The notes beneath the pieces are model-generated. The model worked only from the letters and a program-made list of their open reading frames with translations, ran no database searches and had not been told where the DNA came from. Made by a program: the position numbers and the translations under genes. Positions 5,934 through 13,251 of a stretch of DNA of 13,515 bases are shown here, in pieces. Numbering within the stretch: the first letter of the stretch is position 1; every line of letters begins with the position of its first letter. Origin of the DNA: Anaerolineae bacterium (GTDB lineage Bacteria; Chloroflexota; Anaerolineae; JAFGEY01); the NCBI GenBank assembly GCA_016931365.1, contig JAFGEY010000325.1, positions 1-13,515 on the forward strand, read 5' to 3'.

Positions 5934-7064
5934 ATGTCAGACCCCACGTATGCCCAAATTCAAACCCGGCTGCTCGCCTGGGCCGAAACGCACCTTCGCT
6001 CTTTGCCCTGGCGCGAAAATCGCACCCCGTACCGGGTGTGGGTTTCCGAGATCATGCTCCAGCAAACCCAGGTGCAGACGGCGATCCCCTATTTCGAGCG
6101 CTGGATGGCGCGTTTTCCCACCGTCGAGGCGCTGGCCCGGGCCGATCTCGACGAGGCGCTCAAGCTGTGGGAAGGGCTGGGCTATTACGCGCGCTGTCGC
6201 AACCTGCACCGGGCGGCGCGCATCGTGGTCGAGCAGTACAGCGGGCAGGTTCCCGCCGACCGCGAGACGCTGCTCGCGCTGCCCGGCATCGGCCTGTACA
6301 CCGGCGGGGCGATCTTGTCGCTGGCTTTTGATCGGGACGCCGCCGTGCTCGACGGCAACGTGCGCCGCGTGCTGGCGCGTCTCTTTGCCCTCAACGATGA
6401 CCCCCAGGCGGCAGCGACCCGTAACAGGCTGTGGGCGCTGGCCGAAGCGCTGATCCCGGCCGGGCGCGCGGGGCTGTTCAACGAGGCGTTGATGGACCTC
6501 GGCGCGACCCTCTGCGCGCCGCGCGCGCCGCGCTGCGGCCTTTGTCCGCTGCGCGAGGTATGCCGGGGCTATGCCACCGCCGACCCGGAAGCCTTTCCAC
6601 CGCCGGTGTGCCGCGCGCCGACGCCGCACCACATCGTCACCGCCGGGGTGATTTGGGATCGGGATCGGGTTTTGATCACCCAGCGCCCGCTCGACGGCTT
6701 ACTGGGCGGCTTGTGGGATTTTCCGGGCGGCAAACTCGATCCCGGCGAGACGCTGCCCGAGTGCCTCAAGCGCGAATTGAGAGAAGAGCTGCGCATCGAG
6801 GTTGACGTTGGCGATGAATTGATCGTCGTGCAGCACGCTTTTACCCATTTTCGCCTCACTTTACACGCCTTTGAGTGCCGATATCGCTCTGAAGGCGATC
6901 CGGTTGCCGTCGCCGTGCGCGACTGGCGCTGGGTGACGCTGGATGAACTGGACGGGTACGCTTTTCCGGTGATGGATCAAAAAGTGATTCAAGCCTTGAA
7001 AACCCGGCAAGCGAGCTTGTTTCCCAGTCATTGTCCGGCTTGCGCTCAAACGTGGACAGGATAA
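5934..7064 (+). CDS. mutY: A/G-specific adenine glycosylase MutY with MutT-like Nudix domain
   Basis: A 376-residue DNA base-excision repair enzyme that removes adenine mispaired with 8-oxoguanine. The N-terminal HhH-GPD glycosylase carries catalytic E39 (SEIMLQQTQV), the helix-hairpin-helix LPGIGLYTGGA (116-126) and catalytic D140 (LDGNVRRVLARL). The [4Fe-4S] ligands C194, C201, C204 and C210 have the family's C-x6-C-x2-C-x5-C spacing. The C-terminal domain from about 232 is MutT-like and contains FTH (303-305), in the place of the FSH loop that reads 8-oxoG. Its Nudix box is almost complete: G266-x5-E272-x7-R280-E281-L-x-E284-E285, with only the later Gly replaced by R287. The start at 5934 is chosen over an in-frame start at 5805 because homology begins at SDPTYAQIQ and the promoter lies between them. 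The last residues and the stop are contributed by the downstream ACAGGAT repeat. It is divergent from the NACHT gene. Confidence 0.96.
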   Translation: MSDPTYAQIQTRLLAWAETHLRSLPWRENRTPYRVWVSEIMLQQTQVQTAIPYFERWMARFPTVEALARADLDEALKLWEGLGYYARCRNLHRAARIVVEQYSGQVPADRETLLALPGIGLYTGGAILSLAFDRDAAVLDGNVRRVLARLFALNDDPQAAATRNRLWALAEALIPAGRAGLFNEALMDLGATLCAPRAPRCGLCPLREVCRGYATADPEAFPPPVCRAPTPHHIVTAGVIWDRDRVLITQRPLDGLLGGLWDFPGGKLDPGETLPECLKRELREELRIEVDVGDELIVVQHAFTHFRLTLHAFECRYRSEGDPVAVAVRDWRWVTLDELDGYAFPVMDQKVIQALKTRQASLFPSHCPACAQTWTG

Positions 7065-7117
7065 ACAGGATTGACAGGATAAAAGGCCGTCAAATCCTGA
7101 AAATCTTGAATCCTGTC
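7054..7117. repeat. Structured ACAGGAT repeat overlapping the mutY stop
   Basis: ACAGGAT occurs three times at exact 9-bp spacing (7056, 7065, 7074). It is then mirrored by ATCCTG, ATCTTG and ATCCTG (7094, 7103, 7110). The outer arms GACAGGAT (7055-7062) and ATCCTGTC (7110-7117) are perfectly complementary; the inner pairing is imperfect. It resembles dispersed 'ACAGGATTGACAGGAT' repeats seen in several bacterial groups. It could fold in mRNA and act as a processing or termination site between mutY and the next gene. The mutY stop TAA (7062-7064) lies inside it. Confidence 0.65.
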
Positions 7118-7172
7118 GAAAAATGATCAAAAATCAGCTGGCTTGAGCGGTTACGTTTTCTGTGGATCAAAT

Positions 7173-10100
7173 ATGAACTGTCCTAACTGCGGGTTTGAAA
7201 GCCCGCTGGAAATGATCTTTTGCGGGATGTGTGGTACGCGCCTCAAGACGGTGTGCGCGAACTGCAATTTCGCCAACCCCGACACGTTCAGGTTTTGCGG
7301 GCACTGCGGCGCGCCGCTGCCTCTATCCGAACGGACGGCAACGGTCGCCGAACCGGCGGTGGTTTACAACGTAGAGCCGGTCACGGCCCAAGATGCTGTC
7401 CCGGCGGCGAGGTCGATACCTATGCTGGAAGGCGAACGCCGTCTGGCTACGGTGCTGATCGCCGATGTGAAAGGCTCGACCAACCTGCTGGAGCAGTTGG
7501 GCACCGAAGCCTGGGTCGATCTGATGAACCGCGTCCTGCAAACCCTCGAAGCCGAGGTCTACCGCTTTGGCGGCCAGGTCGATCAATTTCGCGGTGACGG
7601 CCTGGTGGCTTTTTGGGGCGCCCGGCTGGCCCACGAGGACGATCCGGAGCGGGCGATCCTGGCCGCGCTGGCGATGCAGCGCGAGAGCCAGGCTTTTGCC
7701 GCCCAACTGGCCGAGCAGCAAGGCGTCCAACTGCAATTGCGCATCGGAATCAACAGCGGCGAGGTGATCGTCGCCCAAATCGGCGAACGCAGCCAGCACA
7801 GCGAAGACACGGCAATGGGCGAGGCGATTGCCCTGGCCGCGCGGATGGAATCGTCTGCCGAGCCGGGCACAGTGTTGGTCAGCGAAAATACGTTTCACCT
7901 CGTGCAGGGGCAATTCAAGTGGCAGCCGTTGGGTGAGATCGCGGTCAAAGGGATCAGCGCCCCGGTGACCGTGTACAGGCCAATCGAGCCTCGCGCAGGG
8001 ATACTTCGTTCGCGCCGGCTGCACCTTTATGGCCTGTCTTCGCATCTGGTAGGACGTCGCGAGCAGTTTGAGGCGATCCGCGAGTGCATCGACAAGCTGT
8101 ACACCGGGCAGGGCGGGGTGGTGATGCTCACCGGCGGCGAAGGCACGGGCAAGTCGGAGCTGGTTTCCGTTGTTCGCTCTCGCGTTGCGCGCGATCGCGC
8201 CATCGTGTCCAAGGCGCTCGGTGAAAGCGATCTGCTGCAAGTGCTGCCCTCGCCGACCTGGCTTTTCGGGCAGTGCCACTCTTTTGAACAGACGCGCCCC
8301 TATGCGATGTGGCTCGACCTGCTTGGCGATTGGTTGGGACGGGGCGAGGGCGAATGTAACACGGCTTCCTGTGACTGCCTGCGCGAACGAGCCCTTGCGT
8401 TGTGGGGCGACCAGATGGGGGAGTATTATCCTTATCTGGCCAAGTTTTTGGATCTGCCTCTGCCGTCGGACGTCGCTGCACGGGTCGCACTGCTGGATGC
8501 GGAAGGGCTTCGACAGCGGATCTTGCTGTCGCTGCGCAAATGGCTGGAGGCGATGATCGGGCAAGGGCCGCTGATCCTCGTTTTCGACGACGTGCATTGG
8601 GCCGATACCAGCTCGCTGGAACTGCTTCAAAACTGCCTGCCCCTGTGCGAGCAGCACCCCCTGTTGTTAATCGTGATCTTGCGCAAGGATCGGGCGGCAG
8701 TGGTGCAGCCCATATGCAGCCTGATCGAGCGCGAGTTTATGCACCTGCTCACCGACCTCGAATTATTGCCATTGACGCCGGAGCAGAGCGGAGCCATGAT
8801 CGACAATCTGCTCGGTCCCAACGTGCTTGCGGCGGATTTGCGCGCGCTGATCGCGCGCAAGGCTGAAGGCAATCCCTATTACATCGAAGAATTGATCCAG
8901 ATGTTGATTCGTGACGGCACGCTGGTGCGCGACGAACAGACCGGTCACTGGCTGCCCACGCGCACCGTCGATTCGCTGGACCTGCCGGACACGGTGCGTG
9001 GGCTGCTGCTGGCCAGCATGGAAGGGCTATCGCCGGATGAGCGCCACGTCTTGCAGGTCGCCTCGGTGATCGGGCCGATCTTTTGGCTCAATATGCTGGC
9101 GCACTTGCTCGATGACGGTGTCTTGCTGGAACGGCATTTAATCGCCCTGCAAGACGCGCAATTGATCCGCGCCGGTATGTCGACGCCGGAATTGGGCCAG
9201 GAATATACTTTTCAATCCAATATGTTGCGCGAGACCGCCTACGAGGGATTGCTCAGCCCGCTGCGGACGGCATATCACCTCAAGACCGGGCAGTATATGG
9301 AGCAGTTTTTTGGGCTGGACACCTCCCCGCGCTATTATGCCTTTTTGGCATATCACTATCACTGCGCCGGCATCGCCAGCAAAGAATTGTTTTACGCCTT
9401 GCAGACCGCCGAGCACGCGCAAGCCATCTATGCCAACGAGGAGGCGGTGGATCAGTACACCCGCGCGTTACATTTGCTCGACGAGATGGAGGCGCAAGCG
9501 CGCGGCGAGACCCGGCTATACGTCATCCACACGCAACGGTTTGAGGCGCTCAACGGGCGACGGCGGGTACTGTTCAGGTTAGGGCGAGTGGTGGAGGGCG
9601 TTGCCGACGCTCAAGCCTTGCTCCAACTCGCCGGGCAGTTGGACGACGACCCCGCGTGGACGATCGACGCGCTGCTTCAGCAGCCCGGTGTGGCCGGGTG
9701 GGACAGCCTGGAACAACTTCGGGAAGGGATTTCGATGGCCGAGCGCGCACTGACCCTGGCCCGGCAGATCGACGACCAGCAGCGCGAACTGATGTGCCTG
9801 GGCGCGATCGCCAACCAGCTCCTTTCGCTGGATGACCCTCGATCCGGCCAGGTGGCCGAGGCTGCGCTGCAGTTGGCGCGCGAGTTAAAAGACCGCTACG
9901 CCGAGGTGTCGATCCTGACCGGGATGGGCAGTGTGTATATGTGGAGCGACCAGCAAGCGCGCGGTGTCGAGTTCTTGCAGGCGGCACTCGAATTGAGCCA
10001 GACATCCAACGACAAAATCGGTGAGATCAGTCTGCTTGAAATGATGGGGATGCAGTGCGAGCGGCAGGGCGATTACCACCGGATGCTGACCGAGTTCCAC

Positions 10101-10922
10101 GAGAAACGTCTGCAATTGGCCGTTGAGCTCGGACATTTGCCGCTTCAAGCTAACGCCTTGATGCACTGCGGGCAGATTCAGGGTATCTACCTGGGAGATT
10201 ATGAAGGCGGTCTGGCCCGGCTGCGTGAGTCGGAACAGCGCTGGAAGATGGCGGCCAAAAACCCTTTTGTGCTGCTGCGTATCATCCAGGTGGCGACCGA
10301 GATGGACGATACCGCAGCCGCGTTGTCATTGGTCGAGCGCGCGCGCCAGCTCGACGCGCGAACGATCCACGATATGGGGCATGCCGGGATGTACCTTGTC
10401 GAGGCCAGATTGTACCTGGCATTGGGCGATCGGGCACACTTGCAGCAGTCGCTCGATCTGTGCGCCCGGACCAGCCAACTCGTTGTCAGCCGACACTTTC
10501 TTTCTCGTCAATATCAGATGGCGGCCGATTGCCTGTCGGCAGCAGTGTATCTCAAACTGGCCGAGCCGGCTGAAGATGACGATGTCCGGCAGGCGCATCA
10601 CCGCCAGGCGCTTGAGCGATCGCAGGCGGCGCTGGACCTGTACGCGCAGCTGGGTGGAGTGCAGGTGATCGAGTGTGTGAGCGAAGAAATCCTGTTCGTA
10701 CACAGCCGCGCGCTGTTGGCAAACGAGCAAGATGAGCAGGCGGGTGAATTTCTTGGCCAGGCTTACGATGAAATGATGCGCAAGCACGCGCTCATCCCCG
10801 CAGACAGTGCGTACAGCCAGACCTTTTTGGAGAACATTCCTTTGCATCGTGAAATTTTACTGGCTTGTCAGGAACGCTTGAGCATATCGCTGCCCAACGC
10901 CGCACAGACAGCCCGGCGCTGA
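7173..10922 (+). CDS. Zinc-ribbon / class III cyclase / AAA ATPase / TPR regulator
   Basis: A 1249-residue cytosolic STAND-type protein. Two zinc ribbons at 3-49 (CPNC...CGMC, CANC...CGHC) precede a class III nucleotidyl cyclase domain at about 84-270, with metal-binding D98 (LIADVKGST) and D142 (FRGDGLVAFWG). By eye, the Lys expected three residues before the GD is Q138, and the Asn of the VNLAAR motif is A220 (IALAARME); R224 is kept. An ATPase module follows, starting SHLVGRREQFEAI (290-302), with Walker A GGEGTGKSE (321-329) and Walker B LILVFDDVHWAD (467-478). The remaining ~600 residues are helical and TPR-like. Such fusions are typical large signal-sensing regulators in Chloroflexota and actinobacteria; the ligand is unknown. 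The ATG at 7173 is chosen because MNCPNCG begins the zinc ribbon; a TTG at 7143 is possible. The ribosome binding site is weak, and no clear promoter is visible in the 108-bp gap after mutY. Confidence 0.92.
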   Translation: MNCPNCGFESPLEMIFCGMCGTRLKTVCANCNFANPDTFRFCGHCGAPLPLSERTATVAEPAVVYNVEPVTAQDAVPAARSIPMLEGERRLATVLIADVKGSTNLLEQLGTEAWVDLMNRVLQTLEAEVYRFGGQVDQFRGDGLVAFWGARLAHEDDPERAILAALAMQRESQAFAAQLAEQQGVQLQLRIGINSGEVIVAQIGERSQHSEDTAMGEAIALAARMESSAEPGTVLVSENTFHLVQGQFKWQPLGEIAVKGISAPVTVYRPIEPRAGILRSRRLHLYGLSSHLVGRREQFEAIRECIDKLYTGQGGVVMLTGGEGTGKSELVSVVRSRVARDRAIVSKALGESDLLQVLPSPTWLFGQCHSFEQTRPYAMWLDLLGDWLGRGEGECNTASCDCLRERALALWGDQMGEYYPYLAKFLDLPLPSDVAARVALLDAEGLRQRILLSLRKWLEAMIGQGPLILVFDDVHWADTSSLELLQNCLPLCEQHPLLLIVILRKDRAAVVQPICSLIEREFMHLLTDLELLPLTPEQSGAMIDNLLGPNVLAADLRALIARKAEGNPYYIEELIQMLIRDGTLVRDEQTGHWLPTRTVDSLDLPDTVRGLLLASMEGLSPDERHVLQVASVIGPIFWLNMLAHLLDDGVLLERHLIALQDAQLIRAGMSTPELGQEYTFQSNMLRETAYEGLLSPLRTAYHLKTGQYMEQFFGLDTSPRYYAFLAYHYHCAGIASKELFYALQTAEHAQAIYANEEAVDQYTRALHLLDEMEAQARGETRLYVIHTQRFEALNGRRRVLFRLGRVVEGVADAQALLQLAGQLDDDPAWTIDALLQQPGVAGWDSLEQLREGISMAERALTLARQIDDQQRELMCLGAIANQLLSLDDPRSGQVAEAALQLARELKDRYAEVSILTGMGSVYMWSDQQARGVEFLQAALELSQTSNDKIGEISLLEMMGMQCERQGDYHRMLTEFHEKRLQLAVELGHLPLQANALMHCGQIQGIYLGDYEGGLARLRESEQRWKMAAKNPFVLLRIIQVATEMDDTAAALSLVERARQLDARTIHDMGHAGMYLVEARLYLALGDRAHLQQSLDLCARTSQLVVSRHFLSRQYQMAADCLSAAVYLKLAEPAEDDDVRQAHHRQALERSQAALDLYAQLGGVQVIECVSEEILFVHSRALLANEQDEQAGEFLGQAYDEMMRKHALIPADSAYSQTFLENIPLHREILLACQERLSISLPNAAQTARR

Positions 10923-10929
10923 CCAACAC

Positions 10930-10959
10930 AAAATCCCGACCCATACCGGTCGGGATTTT
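10930..10959. terminator. Bidirectional intrinsic terminator between convergent genes
   Basis: A perfect 12-bp inverted repeat, AAAATCCCGACC (10930-10941) and GGTCGGGATTTT (10948-10959), encloses a 6-nt loop. Its A/T ends place a T run after the GC stem on both strands. It lies 7 nt after the stop of the cyclase/ATPase gene and 28 nt beyond the stop of the convergent gene, so it should serve both. Confidence 0.88.
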
Positions 10960-10987
10960 GCAAATTGGATGCAATTATAGCCGGCGA

Positions 10988-12076
10988 TCAGGGCACAAAC
11001 TTGCGTCCCTGGTCAAGCATCGCCATATAGTTTTTCATCGGGATATAGTTGGCGACGCTGTTGCCGGTGCCCAGGCAGTAGCCGCCGCCGCGCATATTGG
11101 CTTCCAGTGTCTTGCGCACGCGGCTGCGTATCTCATCCTCACCCGCACGGCAGAGAAAATCCACGTCGATGCCGCCCAACACAGCGATGCGATCCCCGTA
11201 TTTGCGCTTGAATTCGATCACGCCAACGATGGTGTCCTCAAACGAGTGCTGCGCGTCGATGCCCACATCATCGATCAGGTCTTCCTGGATCGTTTCCAGG
11301 TTGCCGCATGAGTGGAGCAGGTAGGGCCGGCCGGCTGCGTGCGACATTTCGGCCATCAGTTTGTGGCCGGGCAAGACGAACTCGCGCAGGTCACGGGGGT
11401 GGATCAATGTGCCGGAGCGAAAGCCCATATCGTCGCTGCCCCAGATGATCTTGACGCGTTCGAATTCGAGCATGCGCCGCACGACGACGCGGAAAATGTC
11501 GATCAACCGCTCGCTGATCGCCGCGACCAGGTCGCGGTCGTCGTAGAGGGCATAACAAAGCACTTGATAGCCCATCAGCCAATTGATGTACTCGGCAAAA
11601 TGGGCAAACCCGCCGCTGCCGATGACACACATATCGTCGGGCAGATGCTTTTCATACCATTCCAGCGTCTCGGTGCTGGCAGTTTCGGGATCGGGCCAGG
11701 GATAGGCTTCGAATTCTTCCCGGGTGGTGATCGGCCCCTTGCTTTCGTCGATGTAACTGCGCCCGCCGGAGCGTTCCAGCTCGGCCGTATCCTCAGCGAT
11801 CACGCGCTTGAGCGGCCACAGCATCCCTTCAAGGCCGCAGCGCACATAATCGTAGCCCAGGAAGCGCTGGATGCGAATTTGGGCCTTGGGCACAAAGAAA
11901 GGGTCGTTCTCGTCCAGGCCAGCGAGGAGATCAAAGGCTTCACAGATGGCGCGCTGCATTTCGGCGTCGAGGAACAGCTCGATGTGGTGCACGCGCCTGG
12001 GCGTGCCCTCGCGCCGGATGCAACGCACCAGGGCTTCCCAATCGGGTTTGACGGCAGCAGAGAATGGATGGTTCAT
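10988..12076 (-). CDS. Uroporphyrinogen-decarboxylase-family protein, probably a corrinoid-type methyltransferase
   Basis: A 362-residue cytosolic protein of the URO-D superfamily (TIM barrel). The C-terminal half shows family blocks WGSDDMGFRSGTLIHP (212-227), LHSCGNLETI (254-263), GIDAQHSFED (272-281) and VLGGID (299-304). H255-x-C257 followed by C334 (77 residues on, in GGYCLGTGNS) matches the HxC...C zinc site of MtaA/MtbA-like cobalamin methyltransferases. The N-terminus lacks the Arg-rich substrate motif expected in heme-pathway HemE, so an O- or N-methyltransferase-type role is more likely than heme synthesis. The substrate and any corrinoid partner are not visible here. The ATG at 12076 is preceded by GAGAGG; a GTG three codons upstream is less well placed. 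It is the second gene of a two-gene unit, 39 nt after the lipoprotein gene, and ends at the shared terminator. Confidence 0.86.
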   Translation of the reverse strand: MNHPFSAAVKPDWEALVRCIRREGTPRRVHHIELFLDAEMQRAICEAFDLLAGLDENDPFFVPKAQIRIQRFLGYDYVRCGLEGMLWPLKRVIAEDTAELERSGGRSYIDESKGPITTREEFEAYPWPDPETASTETLEWYEKHLPDDMCVIGSGGFAHFAEYINWLMGYQVLCYALYDDRDLVAAISERLIDIFRVVVRRMLEFERVKIIWGSDDMGFRSGTLIHPRDLREFVLPGHKLMAEMSHAAGRPYLLHSCGNLETIQEDLIDDVGIDAQHSFEDTIVGVIEFKRKYGDRIAVLGGIDVDFLCRAGEDEIRSRVRKTLEANMRGGGYCLGTGNSVANYIPMKNYMAMLDQGRKFVP

Positions 12077-12115
12077 TGAAAACACCTCTCTTTTTGTTTC
12101 GCAGATAGTTCGGGC

Positions 12116-13117
12116 TTATTTTGACAGGTCGCTTTCCGCGCCGGACTTGGGTGCGGTGGAGGCGATGATCCCGCTGACGCCCAGCCACTGGCGCATCGCG
12201 GGGTCGTCGGCAATCTCTTCGGTCAGACGCTGCATGTGCGACTGGTAAGAGACGATTTTGCCCTCGGCGTCAAAGTCCAGGTCGAGTTGGCCGATGAATT
12301 CACCCCGGCTGCCGGCCGAGGTGAGCAAGTATTCGCTGGTTTTGACCGGTTCGTTGTACACCTGCTTATCCTGGCCAGAGATCACCACGTCGATATTGTC
12401 GACGACCAAGCCCAGATTCATGTCGAACTGTGCGCCCAGGTGCGAAAGCACGATAATGATGTCCGCTTCGTCCTGAAGCAAAGCGACAAGGTCGGCCAGG
12501 CTTTGTACCGGTTCCATCAGGATCAACTGGCCTTGCGTCACCTCGCGGGCGACGGCGGTGTCGGTCAGGCCGATGATGGCGATTTTATGCCCGTGCATCT
12601 GCACCATCACGTAATCGCGGTCGAAAAAGCTTTGCGTCTGCGGATCGAGGGCATTGGCCGAAAGCACCGCAAAGTTAGCTACCCCAATCTGTTCGCGCAG
12701 CACGTCAAGGCCCATTCTAAAGTCCAGACCGCCCAGGGCAACAGCATCGTAGCCCATCTGGTTAAAAGATTCGGCCAAAAGTTTACCCTGTTCCAGGTCG
12801 CCGACACGCTGTAAGGTCAGCAGACTGTCGCCCGCGTCGACGACGAGCACATTTTCTTTCTGTTCGCGGACAGACTTGATATAGGCTGCGCGCTTGGCCA
12901 GGCCGCCGGCTCTGGGCTCGCAGGCGCAGGGTTCGGTGTAACCCCAGCCGTCGTTGGTGTACAAAACGGTCAGCGAAAACGGCTCTGGCGTCAAAATGGG
13001 CGTGGGCGACGGCGGAGGTTCGGGTGTCGCGGTCGGTGCGGGTGTCGAACATGCTGCTACGGCAATCAGGCTCAGAGCCAGCAGCCCCAGGCTCAAAACC
13101 ATTCTCCTTTTGTTCAT
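12116..13117 (-). CDS. Lipoprotein with 5'-nucleotidase-like metallophosphatase fold, atypical active site
   Basis: A 333-residue surface lipoprotein. The signal peptide KRRMVLSLGLLALSLIAVAAC ends in the lipobox VAAC (20-23) with C23 as the lipidated residue, and is followed by a Pro/Thr linker at 25-46. The rest looks like the catalytic domain of 5'-nucleotidase-type metallophosphatases: VLYTNDGWGYTEPC (51-64), GGLAKRAAYI (71-80), VVDAGDSL (92-99), a GGLDFRMGLDVL block (129-140) where GNHEFD is normal, VLSHLG (223-228) and VVISGQDKQV (244-253) where GHxH is normal. Several metal ligands and the catalytic Asn-His are therefore missing, while a Cys pair (C64, C66 in EPCAC) is present. I associate EPCGC-type variants with a divergent branch of the family. 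The C-terminal nucleotide-binding domain of true 5'-nucleotidases is absent. The start ATG at 13117 has GAGG 9 nt upstream. It is the first gene of a unit with the URO-D-family gene; the activity is uncertain. Confidence 0.8.
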   Translation of the reverse strand: MNKRRMVLSLGLLALSLIAVAACSTPAPTATPEPPPSPTPILTPEPFSLTVLYTNDGWGYTEPCACEPRAGGLAKRAAYIKSVREQKENVLVVDAGDSLLTLQRVGDLEQGKLLAESFNQMGYDAVALGGLDFRMGLDVLREQIGVANFAVLSANALDPQTQSFFDRDYVMVQMHGHKIAIIGLTDTAVAREVTQGQLILMEPVQSLADLVALLQDEADIIIVLSHLGAQFDMNLGLVVDNIDVVISGQDKQVYNEPVKTSEYLLTSAGSRGEFIGQLDLDFDAEGKIVSYQSHMQRLTEEIADDPAMRQWLGVSGIIASTAPKSGAESDLSK

Positions 13118-13191
13118 ACAATTTATCCTCAACTAGAATTAAATCCGAGCTTACCTGCAAATCAGTATTTTATCCCGATCCATAACACAAA

Positions 13192-13221
13192 GCAAGCCAG
13201 GTCACTTTCGACCTGGCTTGC
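13192..13221 (-). terminator. Intrinsic terminator of the zinc-ribbon (SPFH-like) gene
   Basis: A perfect 12-bp inverted repeat, GCAAGCCAGGTC and GACCTGGCTTGC, has a 6-nt loop and is followed on the minus strand by a short TTTG tract. It sits 30 nt after the TAG stop at 13252. The rest of the 134-bp gap to the next gene holds only that gene's leader; I see no convincing promoter there. Confidence 0.75.
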
Positions 13222-13251
13222 CCAAAGGGATCGATTGGAAATCGTAAGCCG

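Noticed and set aside
7323..8657. Long open frame (444 codons) antisense to the cyclase/ATPase gene
   Set aside because: A shadow of the strongly supported cyclase and Walker-motif coding frame; no family motif of its own.
10988..12076. Assignment as heme-pathway uroporphyrinogen decarboxylase (hemE)
   Set aside because: The N-terminal Arg motif of HemE is not seen, and the HxC...C motif points to the methyltransferase branch.
13167..13195. Possible promoter of the lipoprotein gene (TTGCTT, 17 bp, TAAAAT on the minus strand)
   Set aside because: The -35 box matches only three of six positions and lies inside the terminator stem; too weak to list.
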